DNA from: Vibrio anguillarum
GTDB lineage: Bacteria > Pseudomonadota > Gammaproteobacteria > Enterobacterales > Vibrionaceae
Direction: 5' to 3'
NCBI RefSeq assembly: GCF_001989995.2
Contig: NZ_JAHGUP010000012.1
Coordinates: 1 to 64,000 of the forward strand
DNA length: 64,000 bases
Part shown: positions 1 to 11,125 of the stretch, piece by piece
How positions within the stretch are numbered: position 1 is the first letter of the stretch
Layout: every line of letters begins with the position of its first letter
The notes under the pieces: model-generated
What the model was told of the DNA's origin: nothing
The model's input: only the letters and a program-made list of their open reading frames with translations
Databases searched by the model: none
Translations under genes and position numbers: made by a program

Positions 1-2
1 AA

Positions 3-95
3 TGGCGGTGAGGGAGGGATTCGAACCCTCGATACGGCTATAAACCGTATACTCCCTTAGCAGGGGAGCGCCTTCGGCCTCTCGGCCACCTCACC
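3..95 (-). tRNA. tRNA-Ser (anticodon GCT)
   Basis: The minus strand folds as a class II (long variable arm) tRNA beginning GGTGAGGTGGCCGAG and ending CCTCACCGCCA with encoded CCA. The anticodon stem CTCCC/GGGAG encloses a loop with anticodon GCT (plus-strand positions 59-61). The long variable arm and the sequence match enterobacterial serV-type tRNA-Ser. It lies downstream of csrA on the same strand, as in E. coli. Confidence 0.97.
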
Positions 96-241
96 GTCTT
101 GCGGAGGCACATATTACTTTTTACCAAAAATATGTCAAACACTTTCTTGGTAAAAGCGACAAAAATCAAATCAACCGTTGGCTATTTAATCAAAGCGCTG
201 TGAAATTAAACTTTTCTGTCATATCAGTGACTTCAAAGCAT

Positions 242-270
242 AAAAAAGGCCAGCAAAATTCGCTAGCCTT
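242..270 (-). terminator. Rho-independent terminator of csrA
   Basis: On the minus strand a 9-bp stem (AAGGCTAGC pairing with GCTGGCCTT, one G-T pair) is followed by a run of T, 12 bases after the csrA stop codon. Confidence 0.85.
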
Positions 271-281
271 CCTTGTGATAA

Positions 282-479
282 TTAGTAGTTGCTAGGTGCA
301 ACACTACCATTACCTTTTTCAGCTTGAATGCGCATGTAGATTTCTTCACGGTGGACAGAAACCTCTTTCGGTGCATTCACACCGATACGCACTTGGTTAC
401 CTTTTACACCAAGAACTGTTACTGTCACTTCATCACCGATCATTAGTGTTTCGCCAACGCGGCGAGTCAAAATTAGCAT
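282..479 (-). CDS. csrA: Carbon storage regulator CsrA
   Basis: Small dimeric RNA-binding protein that binds GGA motifs in mRNA leaders and represses or stabilises transcripts for carbon metabolism, motility and, in Vibrio, quorum sensing. The 65-residue product begins [18 protein letters not shown] and carries the RNA-contacting [16 protein letters not shown] segment (about residues 33-48), both diagnostic of the family. An AAGGAG ribosome binding site lies 6 bases before the ATG. Its position between lysC and tRNA-Ser matches other Vibrio chromosomes. The C-terminal tail is slightly longer than in E. coli (61 residues). No close alternative identity. Confidence 0.98.
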   Translation of the reverse strand: MLILTRRVGETLMIGDEVTVTVLGVKGNQVRIGVNAPKEVSVHREEIYMRIQAEKGNGSVAPSNY

Positions 480-571
480 TCTTTGCTCCTTGAGTAATCT
501 CTGTATTATATTGCAACTGCGCTATTATCCACTAAAAGTTATATTTTCGTAAACTATCTATTAGTGCGCTC

Positions 572-1759
572 TCACCCTAAAGATGCATGTTTTAGGTGAG
601 AAGTTAACAGCTCATCTGACCCTATATAGGCCTCATGTAAAATATTGGCTGCTTTATCAACATGTTGTGGCTGCATAACCAGCATTAACGATTGTTTATC
701 AACCGAAAGAGAACTTACTTCTATTCCTTGTTCTGCCAGTAATTCACATGAGCGCTCAACTAATTCCTGAGCCAGCAAACCTACCGTGGTCAATAAACTA
801 ACGGGTTCACTATTACGGATTTTGTCATTGAAAACCAGAGCTAATTTAGCACATGCGTCTCGTTTTATAATGACACCTGTCCATTCTGCCTCTTCGATCA
901 CACTCCACACTTCGACACCGAGCATTTGGCACTGCTTGGCTAAACTCGGGAAATGATCATGTTGCACAGTAATAAGCGCCATGTCGCGTTGAATCGCAAT
1001 GCCACATACTGCTTTATGACACTGCTCACCTTTGATTAGACTGCCTGCGTTTACATCAAAAGTAGACAATACGCGTAAAGGAACTTCATTTTCCCACGCA
1101 TATTGCACACAAGGTAAATGCAGAACTTTAGCGCCTTTACGTGCCATTTCTTCCATTGACGGGAAATCAACGATCTCTAATTTTTGAGCCGTTGCAACCA
1201 CACGTGGATCACATGTGTAAACACCATCCACATCAGTGAATATTTGACACTCATCGGCTTTAAGAGCTCCCGCTAGCGTCACAGCGCTAGTATCAGAACC
1301 TCCACGTCCTAAAGTGGTGATATCCCCATTCTCATTCACACCCTGAAAACCCGCTACCACCACAATATGATCTTGTGCCAGCAACTCGGTAATCGTTCGA
1401 GTATCAATCATTTTAATCGTCGCGTCATTGTGTTGATTATCGGTCACAATGTTCGCTTGAGCTCCGGTTAGTGAGCGAGCTGAATAGCCTAATTTATTGA
1501 GTGTCATCGCTAATAGCGCCATAGACACTTGCTCACCAGCAGAGAGCAAAACATCAAGTTCCCTTGCAGTTGGTACACTATCGATTTGTTGTGCTAAGCC
1601 CAACAGTCGATTGGTTTCTCCTGACATTGCAGAAACAACTACAACCACTTGATTACCATCATTCTTCGCCTTAATGATGTGTTCAGCGACGGTATGGATT
1701 CGTTCTATTGAACCCACCGAGGTTCCGCCAAACTTTTGCACGATAAGGGGCTTTTTCAC
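572..1759 (-). CDS. lysC: Aspartate kinase, lysine-sensitive type
   Basis: Phosphorylates aspartate, the first step toward lysine, threonine and methionine. The 395-residue protein has the N-terminal kinase signature KFGGTSVG (residues 9-16), the GRGGSDTSA substrate loop near residue 150, and a C-terminal half of about 130 residues expected to form paired ACT domains for feedback control. It is a monofunctional kinase with no homoserine dehydrogenase domain. It lies between alaS and csrA, all on the minus strand. The upstream gap (1760-1964) shows no recognisable lysine riboswitch. The feedback ligand cannot be fixed from sequence alone; lysine is the usual one for this lineage. Confidence 0.93.
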   Translation of the reverse strand: MKKPLIVQKFGGTSVGSIERIHTVAEHIIKAKNDGNQVVVVVSAMSGETNRLLGLAQQIDSVPTARELDVLLSAGEQVSMALLAMTLNKLGYSARSLTGAQANIVTDNQHNDATIKMIDTRTITELLAQDHIVVVAGFQGVNENGDITTLGRGGSDTSAVTLAGALKADECQIFTDVDGVYTCDPRVVATAQKLEIVDFPSMEEMARKGAKVLHLPCVQYAWENEVPLRVLSTFDVNAGSLIKGEQCHKAVCGIAIQRDMALITVQHDHFPSLAKQCQMLGVEVWSVIEEAEWTGVIIKRDACAKLALVFNDKIRNSEPVSLLTTVGLLAQELVERSCELLAEQGIEVSSLSVDKQSLMLVMQPQHVDKAANILHEAYIGSDELLTSHLKHASLG

Positions 1760-1964
1760 CTATCTTCACCTTCCCAAGACCAAAGTCTCATTAGGACCAA
1801 ATCGAAAGCAGAGCACTATGTTGAGTATCGATTCAGTAGTTACAAAAACAAAACCAAGCAGATAACTGGCTCGTATCCTATTGCGCCAATTAGACCACTT
1901 GGTTTGGTAAATAAAATTACGCCCAATCAAAAAACAGTGATTGAGCGTGACTTATTACAGCGGT

Positions 1965-4547
1965 TTATAGATGCTCAGCAATCCAAGCATCTACGGAAGC
2001 TAAAGCGCCAGGCAAGGCATTAACATCCGTACCTCCCGCTTGAGCCATATCCGGACGGCCGCCACCTTTACCACCCACTTGCAAGGCAACCATATTGACC
2101 AGCTCCCCTGCTTTAACTTTAGCGGTAAGATCTTTGGTCACACCCGCAATCAAACCCACTTTATCATCAGCCACATTACCCAGCATGATAATGCCACTGC
2201 CTAACTGATTTTTTAGCTCATCAACCATACCACGCAGCGCTTTGTTATCGGCGCCATTAAGTTGAGCCACTAGCACTTTCACACCCGCAATTTCTTTTAC
2301 ATTGCTGATCAGATTGGCACTTTCTTTCGCTGCAAGTTTATCTTTTAACTGCTGTAACTCTTTTTCCAAAGATTTCGCTTTAGCCGCCATTTCAGCCACT
2401 TTGACTTCATATTGAGCCTGCTGTTGATCCAATAGATCCAGCGCACCTTCACCCGTCACCGCTTCAATACGACGAATGCCAGCGGCAATACCGCCTTCAG
2501 AAACTATTTTGAATAGGCCGATGTCACCGGTGTTACTTGCGTGAATACCACCACACAGTTCGGTTGAGAAATCACCCATCGACAATACACGAACTTCATC
2601 GTCGTATTTTTCACCAAACAGTGCCATAGCACCTTTGGCTTTTGCCGCTTCGATGTCCATAATATTGGTTTCAATCGTGTGGTTACGGCGAATTTGCGCG
2701 TTCACTAGACGTTCCACTTCTTTTAGCTCTGCGGGCGTCATTGCTTCTAAATGAGAGAAGTCAAAACGCAAGCTTTCTGCTTTTACCAATGAGCCTTTTT
2801 GCGCCACGTGCGTACCTAATACTTGGCGAAGTGCAGCATGCAACAAATGTGTGGCGGAGTGGTTCAGTGAAATTGCAGCGCGGCGCTTAGCATCAACAAT
2901 GGCTTTCGCTTCATCGCCTTTGGCGAGTACGCCCTCGATAAGTTCACCGTGATGAGCAATGGCGTTGCCGAGTTTTTGTGTATCTTCAACTTTAAACAAG
3001 CCCGTGGCCGTTTGAATAACACCCGCATCACCACATTGACCACCGGATTCAGCGTAGAAAGGTGTTTCGCCCAAGATCAAAATCGCTTTATCACCCGCAG
3101 ATAGAGTGTCAACTTCATTGCCGTCAACAAACATAGCGGCAATGCGGCTCTCGCCTTGTGTCGCGCTGTAGCCACAGAAAGCGGTATTGGTATCAACTTT
3201 AATGATTGCATTGTAGTCAGTGCCAAATTGGCCCGCTTCACGCGCTCGTTGACGCTGCTCTTCCATCGCTTTTTCGAAACCTTGTTCGTCAATGGTCAGC
3301 TCACGTTCACGTGCAACATCATTAGTTAAATCAGCCGGAAAACCGTAGGTATCGTAAAGTTTAAAGACAGTTTCACCATCCAGTACGCTACCCTCTAAAT
3401 TATCGAGTGCATCATTGAGGATCACCATACCGCGTTCAAGAGTGCGACCGAAGTTCTCTTCTTCAATGCGCAGCACTTTTTCTACAAGCGCTTGCTGCTT
3501 TTTCAGTTCTTCACCAGCCGTTCCCATCACTTGTGCTAATGGGCCAACCAGTTTGTGGAAGAAAGCACCTTGTGCGCCCAATTTATTACCATGACGCACC
3601 GCTCGACGAATAATCCGACGCAGTACATAGCCACGGCCTTCATTCGATGGCATCACACCATCCACAATCAAGAAAGCACAAGAACGGATGTGATCAGCAA
3701 CAACGCGTAGCGATTGATTGGAAAGATCGCCATAACCCGTTACATCAGCGGCGGCTTTAATCAAGGCTTGAAACACATCAATTTCATAGTTTGAGTGAAC
3801 ACCCTGCATGATCGCAGAAATACGTTCAATACCCATACCAGTATCAACGGAAGGTTTTGGAAGTGGCTCCATCGTGCCATCGGCATGACGGTTAAACTGC
3901 ATGAATACGTTGTTCCAAATTTCAATGAAACGATCGCCATCTTCCTCTGCCGAACCTGGAGGACCACCCCAGATATGATCGCCATGATCATAGAAAATTT
4001 CAGTACAAGGACCACACGGCCCCGTGTCACCCATTTGCCAGAAGTTGTCTGACTCATAAGCTTTACCACCCGGTTTATCGCCAATGCGAATAATGCGCTC
4101 AGCCGGAATGCCTACTTTTTTATTCCAGATATCAAATGCTTCATCATCGGTTTCATACACGGTAACCAGTAGACGATCAGCGGGCAACTTGAGTGTTACA
4201 GTAAGAAACTCCCACGCGTATGCAATAGCGTCTTCTTTGAAATAATCACCAAAGCTGAAGTTACCCAACATTTCAAAAAAGGTATGGTGACGAGCGGTAA
4301 AACCAACGTTTTCCAGATCGTTATGCTTACCACCAGCTCGCACACAACGTTGAGCCGTTGTTGCACGTGTATAAGCACGCTTTTCTAAACCAAGAAAACA
4401 ATCTTTAAATTGGTTCATTCCTGCATTTGTGAACAACAGGGTTGGGTCATTAGCGGGGACTAATGATGAACTATCAACAATTTGGTGTCCTTTACTTTCA
4501 AAGAACGAGAGGAACGCGCGGCGAACCTCATCAGTGCTCATAAACAT
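1965..4547 (-). CDS. alaS: Alanyl-tRNA synthetase
   Basis: Charges tRNA-Ala and edits mischarged Ser/Gly. The 860-residue protein starts [21 protein letters not shown], the class II catalytic core of AlaRS. The editing domain carries the zinc ligands of HSATH (in [14 protein letters not shown]) and the later CGGIH ([14 protein letters not shown]). A coiled region near residue 720-760 precedes the glycine-rich C-Ala domain with [15 protein letters not shown]. Two in-frame ATGs lie close together; an AGGAAGAG ribosome binding site sits just before the first. Length is normal for the family. It is followed by lysC in the same direction. Confidence 0.97.
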   Translation of the reverse strand: MFMSTDEVRRAFLSFFESKGHQIVDSSSLVPANDPTLLFTNAGMNQFKDCFLGLEKRAYTRATTAQRCVRAGGKHNDLENVGFTARHHTFFEMLGNFSFGDYFKEDAIAYAWEFLTVTLKLPADRLLVTVYETDDEAFDIWNKKVGIPAERIIRIGDKPGGKAYESDNFWQMGDTGPCGPCTEIFYDHGDHIWGGPPGSAEEDGDRFIEIWNNVFMQFNRHADGTMEPLPKPSVDTGMGIERISAIMQGVHSNYEIDVFQALIKAAADVTGYGDLSNQSLRVVADHIRSCAFLIVDGVMPSNEGRGYVLRRIIRRAVRHGNKLGAQGAFFHKLVGPLAQVMGTAGEELKKQQALVEKVLRIEEENFGRTLERGMVILNDALDNLEGSVLDGETVFKLYDTYGFPADLTNDVARERELTIDEQGFEKAMEEQRQRAREAGQFGTDYNAIIKVDTNTAFCGYSATQGESRIAAMFVDGNEVDTLSAGDKAILILGETPFYAESGGQCGDAGVIQTATGLFKVEDTQKLGNAIAHHGELIEGVLAKGDEAKAIVDAKRRAAISLNHSATHLLHAALRQVLGTHVAQKGSLVKAESLRFDFSHLEAMTPAELKEVERLVNAQIRRNHTIETNIMDIEAAKAKGAMALFGEKYDDEVRVLSMGDFSTELCGGIHASNTGDIGLFKIVSEGGIAAGIRRIEAVTGEGALDLLDQQQAQYEVKVAEMAAKAKSLEKELQQLKDKLAAKESANLISNVKEIAGVKVLVAQLNGADNKALRGMVDELKNQLGSGIIMLGNVADDKVGLIAGVTKDLTAKVKAGELVNMVALQVGGKGGGRPDMAQAGGTDVNALPGALASVDAWIAEHL

Positions 4548-4668
4548 GCAGCTCTTCCTGAAATACTCAAGTTAGAATTTTGCGTTATTGTAAAGCATGG
4601 ACAAGAGTTCGACTAGTTTTCTTATAGAAAAGGCATGGCAGGAAATAAATTGCGGATCAGACGAAGAG

Positions 4669-5133
4669 TTAAGCTTCCGATGATGATAAAGCGTAGCTAA
4701 TTTGCTCGAAGCTAAAACCTCGATACTGCAAAAAACGTACTTGTTTGGCATGTTCTTTTGAACCTTTTTCCGCAGGTTCTCTGAATTTTTTTTCAGCCAC
4801 TGCTTTTGCCAATTCAAACCAATCTTGAGGCTCTTGATATAAAGCGGTTTCAATATCATCGCTACTGACTCTTTTTTGGCTCAGCTCTTGTCGAATGCGC
4901 CGCTCACCATGACCTTTAGTGACATGTTGTCTTATTTGACTTGCGGCATAGCGCAGTTCATCCAAATAATGGTTCTCAAGGCAGTAACTCATTGTTTGAA
5001 CGATAATTTCCGTATCATACCCTTTACTAATGAGCTTTTGCTGTAGCTCATGCTCGCTGTGATCTCGCCGGCTCAGTAATTGCAATGCGCACTCTTTGCA
5101 CGATAACGTCGATTTGAATTTAGAGGAATACAT
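4669..5133 (-). CDS. recX: RecA regulatory protein RecX
   Basis: Binds RecA filaments and limits their extension. The product is about 154 residues of three-helix RecX repeats ([20 protein letters not shown], then [20 protein letters not shown], then the C-terminal [16 protein letters not shown]). The frame stays open to 5172, but that start falls inside the recA terminator hairpin. The ATG at 5133 (MYSSKFKS) has an AGGGA ribosome binding site 5 bases upstream and fits the usual length, so I prefer it. It lies 27 bases beyond the recA hairpin, so it is probably expressed by read-through from recA, as in other gammaproteobacteria. Confidence 0.92.
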   Translation of the reverse strand: MYSSKFKSTLSCKECALQLLSRRDHSEHELQQKLISKGYDTEIIVQTMSYCLENHYLDELRYAASQIRQHVTKGHGERRIRQELSQKRVSSDDIETALYQEPQDWFELAKAVAEKKFREPAEKGSKEHAKQVRFLQYRGFSFEQISYALSSSEA

Positions 5134-5159
5134 ACTGTCCCTATTGGTCATGGATAAAA

Positions 5160-5184
5160 CAAAGCCCTGCATTGCAGGGCTTTG
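5160..5184 (-). terminator. recA/recX attenuating terminator
   Basis: A perfect 12-bp inverted repeat (CAAAGCCCTGCA and its complement, one central base) followed by TTTT on the minus strand, between the recA stop codon and recX. In E. coli a hairpin in this position lets a small fraction of transcripts continue into recX. Confidence 0.85.
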
Positions 5185-5207
5185 TTGAAATATAAACGTG
5201 GAGAAGA

Positions 5208-6254
5208 TTACAACTCTTCTTCTTGAGGCATTTCGCTCAAAATAGGTTCTTCAACAATTAACTCGGCTGGATTGAGCAGCATTTCACGTAACTTAGTATC
5301 AAGAGCCATGGCGGCGGCTGGATTCTCTCTCAAGAATTTACAGGCGTTTGCTTTACCTTGACCAATTTTATCACCGTTATAGCTATACCAAGCGCCCGCT
5401 TTCTCAACTAATTTATGTTTCACGCCGAGATCAACCAATTCACCTTCACGGTTAAAACCTTGTCCGTAAAGAATTTGAGTATCCGCTTGTTTAAAGGGAG
5501 CCGCGATTTTGTTCTTAACCACTTTAATACGCGTTTCGTTACCCACGACTTCGTCACCCTCTTTAATAGAGCCTGTACGACGAATATCTAAACGAACTGA
5601 AGCGTAGAATTTAAGGGCATTACCACCTGTTGTGGTTTCAGGGTTACCAAACATCACACCAATTTTCATACGGATCTGGTTAATGAAGATGCACATGCAG
5701 TTGGACTGTTTTAGGTTACCCGTTAACTTACGCATCGCTTGAGAAAGCATACGTGCTTGTAGACCCATGTGGCTATCGCCCATTTCACCTTCAATTTCAG
5801 CTTTTGGTGTCAGTGCAGCCACAGAGTCAATGACGATAACATCAATGGCACCAGAACGGGCCAAGGCATCACAAATTTCAAGCGCTTGTTCACCCGTATC
5901 AGGTTGTGAAACCAACAGCTCATCGATGTTCACACCCAGTTTTTTAGCATAAATTGGGTCAAGGGCATGTTCTGCATCGATAAAAGCACAGGTTTTACCC
6001 ACTCGTTGTGCTGCTGCGATCAATTCCAGCGTTAACGTTGTTTTTCCTGATGATTCAGGGCCGTAGACTTCAACGATACGTCCCATTGGTAAACCACCAG
6101 CACCCAATGCAATATCCAAAGAAAGTGAACCGGTAGAAATGGTTTCAACATCCATTGTACGGTTGTCACCAAGGCGCATGATCGAACCTTTACCAAATTG
6201 CTTTTCAATTTGACCCAGTGCTGCGGCTAGCGCCTTCTGCTTATTTTCGTCCAT
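5208..6254 (-). CDS. recA: Recombinase RecA
   Basis: ATP-dependent strand exchange protein and SOS co-protease acting on LexA. It has the Walker [10 protein letters not shown] (about residue 66), the Walker [11 protein letters not shown], the L2 loop [15 protein letters not shown] and an acidic C-terminus ([14 protein letters not shown]). The open frame begins four codons earlier at a TTG, but that codon lies inside the GGAGAAAG ribosome binding site, so [20 protein letters not shown] at 6254 is the start (348 residues). A perfect LexA box lies about 80 bases upstream. It forms the pncC-recA-recX block. Confidence 0.98.
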   Translation of the reverse strand: MDENKQKALAAALGQIEKQFGKGSIMRLGDNRTMDVETISTGSLSLDIALGAGGLPMGRIVEVYGPESSGKTTLTLELIAAAQRVGKTCAFIDAEHALDPIYAKKLGVNIDELLVSQPDTGEQALEICDALARSGAIDVIVIDSVAALTPKAEIEGEMGDSHMGLQARMLSQAMRKLTGNLKQSNCMCIFINQIRMKIGVMFGNPETTTGGNALKFYASVRLDIRRTGSIKEGDEVVGNETRIKVVKNKIAAPFKQADTQILYGQGFNREGELVDLGVKHKLVEKAGAWYSYNGDKIGQGKANACKFLRENPAAAMALDTKLREMLLNPAELIVEEPILSEMPQEEEL

Positions 6255-6334
6255 TACTTTCTCCAAACTGTCGCTGTGGGTAGCGGCTCGTTAAATTTTT
6301 TATCGACTCTTTAGTCGCCAATTGGGGTTAATTA

Positions 6335-6354
6335 TACTGTTGATTCATACAGTG
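6335..6354 (-). promoter_or_regulatory. LexA box (SOS operator) of recA
   Basis: TACTGT-N8-ACAGTG, containing CTGT(TGATTCAT)ACAG, an exact match to the gammaproteobacterial LexA consensus, about 80 bases upstream of the recA start codon. It implies SOS induction of recA and recX. Confidence 0.93.
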
Positions 6355-6387
6355 TCCATAGCTGTGTCGAAAAAATTTCGACTAGGT

Positions 6388-6879
6388 TCAATTTGGCTGC
6401 GATAAAAAGTGACTCACCACTTGTAATGCATGAGTAATCGCCTGCTTGCGCACCTGTGCGCGATCGCCTTTAAAACAAAGCGTCTCAGCACGTTCCCAGC
6501 CTTGCTTAGAAGCCCATGCAAAGCATACGCTTCCCACTGGTTTTTCTGCGCTACCACCGTCAGGACCAGCAATACCACTGATCGCTACACCAATAGTGGC
6601 TTGGGAATGCAAAAGTGCTCCTTGTACCATTTCACGCACCACGGGTTCGGAAACCGCGCCAAAATCCACCAGTGTCTGTGCTTTGACACCGAGCATCTCT
6701 TGTTTAGCGAGATTACTGTAGGTCACAAACGATCGTTCAAACCAAGCCGAACTTCCTGCAACCTCGGTAAGTGCAAATGCCACACCACCACCAGTGCATG
6801 ATTCAGCACTGGTGAGGATCTCTTTTTGTGCTAACAATTGCTGACCTAATTGTTCACTTAATGCAAAAATCGCTTTCAT
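6388..6879 (-). CDS. pncC: Nicotinamide-nucleotide amidase (CinA C-terminal family)
   Basis: Deamidates nicotinamide mononucleotide to nicotinate mononucleotide in NAD recycling. The 163-residue protein is the stand-alone CinA C-terminal domain, with LTSAESCTGGGVAFALTEV (Ser/Cys-rich catalytic loop near residues 22-40), FVTYSNLAKQEMLGV, and GISGIAGPDGGSAEKPVGSV (about residues 103-122). There is no N-terminal molybdopterin-binding-like domain, so it is PncC rather than full CinA. It lies directly upstream of recA on the same strand, as ygaD/pncC does in E. coli. The LexA box and recA promoter lie between the two genes, so recA is independently transcribed. Confidence 0.94.
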   Translation of the reverse strand: MKAIFALSEQLGQQLLAQKEILTSAESCTGGGVAFALTEVAGSSAWFERSFVTYSNLAKQEMLGVKAQTLVDFGAVSEPVVREMVQGALLHSQATIGVAISGIAGPDGGSAEKPVGSVCFAWASKQGWERAETLCFKGDRAQVRKQAITHALQVVSHFLSQPN

Positions 6880-6944
6880 TACGCCCTCTCCAAAGCCACG
6901 TTATCTTGCTTGAACCTTTATAGCAAATTGAATCTCCAGAAAAC

Positions 6945-6972
6945 AGAATGGGCACGCAAGCGTACCCATTCT
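6945..6972 (-). terminator. Terminator of the cys transporter operon
   Basis: Long inverted repeat AGAATGGGTACGC / GCGTGCCCATTCT (one G-T pair) just past the cysA stop codon, followed by a short T-rich stretch on the minus strand. Confidence 0.75.
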
Positions 6973-6992
6973 CAATCGTTCGTCCGTTGTAT

Positions 6993-8120
6993 TTAGATCT
7001 CAAACATTAAACTATCTGCGTCTAAGAATGGCCAACGAATGGTGTGCGGAGTGCTGCTCTCCTCACCAAAAAAGTAGCCCACTTGTGGTGTAGCAAAGGT
7101 TTTGTCGCCTCGTGTGAGCGGTTGTTCACTCAATGCTCTATGGGTTAATTTTGCTTCCCATAATTGCTCACTCTCCCAGCCGACTGGCGCAAGTTCCACT
7201 CGCACTTCCGCGCCAACAGGATTGACAGAGACCACTTCAAAAGGCAATGAAGCTTGGCTATTTTGTTTGTTCGATAGGCTCAACTCATGGCTGCGTACAT
7301 ACAACTTTCCTGATTGATTAATCGCGTGATCTTTCGGCGGTAAGATAAACGATTGACCGTTGACCCACTGCTCGTTATTCCAGTTGGCTTGGAATACATT
7401 CACATTGCCAAAAAAGTCAAAGACGAAGCGACTGTTCGGTTGAGCATAAAGCTGCACTGGCGAGTCGATCTGTTCGATGCGGCCATTGCTCATCACGACC
7501 ACGCGATCAGAGAGTTCAAGTGCTTCATCTTGATCGTGGGTGACAAATACGCTCGTAAAACCGAGCTCTTCGTGCAAGCTGCGCAACCAGCGGCGCAATT
7601 CTTTACGCACTTTGGCATCCAGTGCGCCAAAAGGCTCATCCAGCAGTAGCACTTCCGGCTTTGTTGCAAGAGCGCGAGCCAAGGCGATGCGCTGCTTTTG
7701 CCCGCCGGACAGTTGTTCAGGATAGCGCTCAGCTAAATGGCCAAGTTGCACAATATCCAATAGCTGTTTGACTCTTTTGGTGATTTCCGCCGCCGCTGGT
7801 CTATGACGGCGATCCATCACTTGCAAACCAAACGCGACATTGTCAGCCACCGTCATATGACGAAAAAGTGCGTAGTTTTGAAACACAAAGCCAACTCGGC
7901 GCTCGCGAACGTGAACATGAGTCACATCGCGATCTCTAAAATGAATCGTTCCGCTATCAGCACCTTCAAGGCCGGCAATAATGCGCAACAAAGTGGTTTT
8001 GCCTGAGCCTGAAGGACCAAGTAAGCCAATCATCTCGCCATCATCAATCTGTAACGAGAGCGGAGAGAGCGCTTGAAATGGACCAAATTGTTTGGAAATG
8101 TTGTCTAAACGTATACTCAT
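6993..8120 (-). CDS. cysA: Sulfate/thiosulfate ABC transporter ATPase CysA
   Basis: Energises uptake of sulfate and thiosulfate through CysT/CysW. Walker A is GPSGSGKT (residues 35-42), the Q-loop region is [15 protein letters not shown], the signature is [15 protein letters not shown], and Walker B is [15 protein letters not shown] followed by the switch [13 protein letters not shown]-like regulatory region forms the last 120 residues. The open frame extends to 8171, but the ATG at 8120 overlaps the cysW stop (ATGA), the classic coupled start, and matches the family N-terminus [13 protein letters not shown] (375 residues). Last gene of cysP-cysT-cysW-cysA. Confidence 0.96.
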   Translation of the reverse strand: MSIRLDNISKQFGPFQALSPLSLQIDDGEMIGLLGPSGSGKTTLLRIIAGLEGADSGTIHFRDRDVTHVHVRERRVGFVFQNYALFRHMTVADNVAFGLQVMDRRHRPAAAEITKRVKQLLDIVQLGHLAERYPEQLSGGQKQRIALARALATKPEVLLLDEPFGALDAKVRKELRRWLRSLHEELGFTSVFVTHDQDEALELSDRVVVMSNGRIEQIDSPVQLYAQPNSRFVFDFFGNVNVFQANWNNEQWVNGQSFILPPKDHAINQSGKLYVRSHELSLSNKQNSQASLPFEVVSVNPVGAEVRVELAPVGWESEQLWEAKLTHRALSEQPLTRGDKTFATPQVGYFFGEESSTPHTIRWPFLDADSLMFEI

Positions 8121-8983
8121 ACCGTCTCTTGCTCTCTGTTCGTTTTTGTCTGATTGTTGTGTTGACGCCATTCAACATAAGCTTTAAAAACTAAGGTTAA
8201 TAATGCAATGAAAGCCAATAGCGAGGCGCTAGCAAACGCCGCTTCCGATTGATAATCTTCATACAGTAGCTGCACATGTAGCGGTAAGGTATTGGTTTCA
8301 CCACGAATATTGCCCGACACAACCGCTACTGCGCCAAATTCACCAATGGCACGCGCATTGGTTAGGATGACACCGTAAATCAGTGCCCACTTTATATTTG
8401 GTAAGGTGACGCGACGAAACAGTTGCCACCAAGATGCACCCAAAATAACCGCGGCTTCTTCATCCGAGCGGCCTTGCTGCTGCATCAGCGGGATCAGCTC
8501 ACGAGCAACAAACGGGCAAGTCACAAAGACCGTGACCAATAAAATTCCCGGCCAAGCAAACATCACTTGCAGATCGCGCTCAAACAACCACTCGCCCAAC
8601 CAACCACTGCTGCCGTAAAGCAGTAAATACAGAAGGCCTGCAACAACCGGTGATACGGCAAACGGAATATCAATTAAAGTGGTTAATATTTTTCTACCCG
8701 GAAATTCAAAACGAGTCACTGCCCAAGCTAATAACACGCCGAACACTAAGTTAATTGGCACCGTGAGTAGCGCAACTAGCAATGTTAAACCAATGGCATG
8801 ACGCGTATCGGGTTCAATTAAATGACTAATATAAGTCGATAAACCACTGGCAAAGGCTTGTTTGAAAATGCTCACTAGCGGGATAATCAGCAACAATGCA
8901 ACCCAAAACAGCGCAAAGCCAATCAAACTCCACTTCACCCAAAGTGCTTCACCGACTCGTAACGGTTGATGTGCTTTCATCAT
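8117..8983 (-). CDS. cysW: Sulfate/thiosulfate ABC transporter permease CysW
   Basis: One of the two inner-membrane permeases of the sulfate importer. About six hydrophobic helices are visible, and the permease loop that docks to CysA includes [36 protein letters not shown], with the later [23 protein letters not shown] set the start at the ATG at 8983 ([10 protein letters not shown]). An AAGGA site lies just before it, and an upstream in-frame start would overlap the end of cysT. It is translationally coupled to cysA downstream. Confidence 0.95.
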   Translation of the reverse strand: MMKAHQPLRVGEALWVKWSLIGFALFWVALLLIIPLVSIFKQAFASGLSTYISHLIEPDTRHAIGLTLLVALLTVPINLVFGVLLAWAVTRFEFPGRKILTTLIDIPFAVSPVVAGLLYLLLYGSSGWLGEWLFERDLQVMFAWPGILLVTVFVTCPFVARELIPLMQQQGRSDEEAAVILGASWWQLFRRVTLPNIKWALIYGVILTNARAIGEFGAVAVVSGNIRGETNTLPLHVQLLYEDYQSEAAFASASLLAFIALLTLVFKAYVEWRQHNNQTKTNREQETV

Positions 8984-8990
8984 CGGTTCC

Positions 8991-9848
8991 TTAACGTCCA
9001 TGAATTCGACGCAGGTATGCACCCTGCCATAGATTGATCAGTAGTAGCAGCGATAACGATGCCATCAATACTACCGAGGCAATGGCACTCGCCGCCGGAA
9101 AATCAAATTCTTGTAAGCGTACAAAAATCATTAATGAGGTAATTTCACTGACGTAAGGCATATTGCCCGCAATGAAAATCACTGCACCAAACTCGCCCAA
9201 GCTACGCGTAAATGAGAGTGCAATACCAACCAATAGTGCTGGACGAATCGAAGGCATGATCACTTTCCAAAATACGGCGCTGTCTGATGCGCCTAACGTC
9301 ATTCCCGCTTCTTCCTCTTCTTTGGAGATCTCTTCCAAGACGGGTTGTACCGTGCGCACCACAAACGGAATACTGGTAAACGCCATCGCGACAACAATCC
9401 CCAAGGGGGTATAAGCCACTTTAATTCCAAGCTCGCCAAGTACGCTGCCCACCCAGCCATTGGATGAGTAAAGCGTCGCCAACGTGATGCCTGCAACGGC
9501 GGTAGGCAAAGCAAACGGTAAATCGACTAAAGCATCAAGAATACGTTTGCCATAAAAATCATAACGAACCAGCACCCAAGCGAGCAATAATCCTAGCAAG
9601 CCATTAAACAATGAGGCGATGAGTGCCGCGCCCACCGTTACTTTGTAACTGGCCAGTACACGAGGGTCCGCCACCACCTGCCAATACTCGGTGAGCGACA
9701 TTTGGCTCGTTTGCATAATCAAACCACTGGCGGGCAATAGCAGCACTAAGCTGACAAAAAACAGCGAAGTACCGAGGCTAATACCAAATCCGGGTAGCAC
9801 CCTTTTATGGCGTGGGCGAGATAAAGAAGCGGTGAAGGAATGGCTCAT
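8991..9848 (-). CDS. cysT: Sulfate/thiosulfate ABC transporter permease CysT (CysU)
   Basis: Partner permease of CysW. It is a 285-residue protein with about six membrane helices and the EAA loop (EEEEAGMTLGASDSAVFWKVIMP). The conserved SFTRSLGEFGAVIFIAGNMP follows. The start is taken as the ATG at 9848 with a GAGGG ribosome binding site; the upstream TTG in frame has none. It lies 66 bases downstream of the binding-protein gene and only 7 bases before cysW. Confidence 0.95.
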   Translation of the reverse strand: MSHSFTASLSRPRHKRVLPGFGISLGTSLFFVSLVLLLPASGLIMQTSQMSLTEYWQVVADPRVLASYKVTVGAALIASLFNGLLGLLLAWVLVRYDFYGKRILDALVDLPFALPTAVAGITLATLYSSNGWVGSVLGELGIKVAYTPLGIVVAMAFTSIPFVVRTVQPVLEEISKEEEEAGMTLGASDSAVFWKVIMPSIRPALLVGIALSFTRSLGEFGAVIFIAGNMPYVSEITSLMIFVRLQEFDFPAASAIASVVLMASLSLLLLINLWQGAYLRRIHGR

Positions 9849-9914
9849 AAACCCTCGAAACAAAACGGATGCGTAAGAAAACCACCCACACTCAGCGCAG
9901 GTGGCGATGACGAA

Positions 9915-10916
9915 TTAACGACGTTGAAGTTGGTCAAGCTTCGCGCCATTGGCAAAATGAAGTTTCATGGCACTTTCCCACCCGCCAGCAATGCTCTCAA
10001 CTGTTAGCAATTCAACTTCAGGGAAGCGATCAGCAAATTCTGCGTTCACTTTCTCATCATGAACGCGGTAGTTAAACCCAGCCAGTAAACGTTGCGCTTC
10101 TTCACTGTACAGATAAGCGAGATATTCTTTGGCTACCTCAAGCGTGCCTTTACGCTTGGCATTTTTTTCCACCACGGCCACGGGAAACTCGGCCAAGATA
10201 GAGGTCTTAGGCACCACTACTTGATATTCATCCACGCCATACTGCTGACGAATATTGTTCACTTCAGATTCAAACGTAATCAGCACATCGCCAATGCCAC
10301 GTTCAACAAACGAAGTAGTCGCACCACGGCCACCAGTATCAAATACCGCGACATTGGCTAAAAATTGTTTGAGGAATTGATCCTGTTCGGCTTGGTTCTC
10401 TTTGCCAAAAGTCTTTTGTGCATAACCGACCGCGGCCAAATAGGTATAACGTGCATTGCCTGAAGTTTTAGGATTGGGGAATACAGAAGCCACATCAGCT
10501 TTAGCGAGATCGCCCCAATCTTGAATATTTTTTGGATTTCCCTTGCGCACTAAAAATGCGGTCGTGGAGTAGTAAGGTGAGCTTGCATTGGGCAATTTTT
10601 CTTGCCAATTAGCATCGATAAGCTTGCCACGATCGTGCAGCACCTGAACATCCGTTACCTGATTGAATGTCACTACATCGGCGGCTAACCCCTGCAAAAT
10701 TGAGCGAGCTTGCGCAGATGACCCACCGTGCGACTGTTTGATCTCCACTGTTTGGCCTGTCTTTTGTTGCCAGTGTTTTTCAAACACTGGGTTATAAGAA
10801 GCAAACAGCTCGCGAGCGATGTCGTACGATGAGTTGAGAATAGTTTGATCCGCGGCCGAAACATTCAACGATCCTACGGCTAATAAGCTGGCTAAGGCTG
10901 ACTTGATGAACTTCAT
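9915..10916 (-). CDS. cysP: Periplasmic thiosulfate/sulfate-binding protein
   Basis: Captures sulfate or thiosulfate in the periplasm for the CysTWA importer. It has an N-terminal signal peptide ([21 protein letters not shown], cleavage likely after ASA-like NVSA), then [19 protein letters not shown] and [17 protein letters not shown]. Further conserved segments are [18 protein letters not shown] and [15 protein letters not shown], and [19 protein letters not shown] contributes to the ligand pocket. The sequence is closer in pattern to E. coli CysP than to Sbp, but the ligand preference cannot be proved here. First gene of the operon. It is divergent from cysM across a 209-base gap that is the natural place for CysB control, although I could not identify a CysB site with confidence. 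Confidence 0.9.
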   Translation of the reverse strand: MKFIKSALASLLAVGSLNVSAADQTILNSSYDIARELFASYNPVFEKHWQQKTGQTVEIKQSHGGSSAQARSILQGLAADVVTFNQVTDVQVLHDRGKLIDANWQEKLPNASSPYYSTTAFLVRKGNPKNIQDWGDLAKADVASVFPNPKTSGNARYTYLAAVGYAQKTFGKENQAEQDQFLKQFLANVAVFDTGGRGATTSFVERGIGDVLITFESEVNNIRQQYGVDEYQVVVPKTSILAEFPVAVVEKNAKRKGTLEVAKEYLAYLYSEEAQRLLAGFNYRVHDEKVNAEFADRFPEVELLTVESIAGGWESAMKLHFANGAKLDQLQRR

Positions 10917-11125
10917 ATATTGCTACTCCCTAATCACTACGGCCAAAATGGCGTCCTTAGCAATTAGAGTATGAGGAAAATGAATTATAACAAAGAGGAT
11001 AACTAGAACTTTTTGGAATAAACTCTAGCAATAAATTGTATGCCAATTACCAGCACGACTTTATAGTAGTACTCGGTAAGGTGGATACGTCACCTTACTC
11101 TTCCGAGTACAAAATTAAGGACAAC

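Noticed and set aside
1760..1964. Lysine riboswitch upstream of lysC
   Set aside because: The conserved lysine-aptamer elements are not visible in the 205-base leader.
1736..2023. Plus-strand open frame of 95 codons between lysC and alaS
   Set aside because: It overlaps two real genes on the opposite strand, has no ribosome binding site and no recognisable protein pattern.
4572..4859. Minus-strand open frame of 95 codons overlapping recX
   Set aside because: It is a shifted frame of recX; composition is Lys/Leu/Ser rich with no family features.
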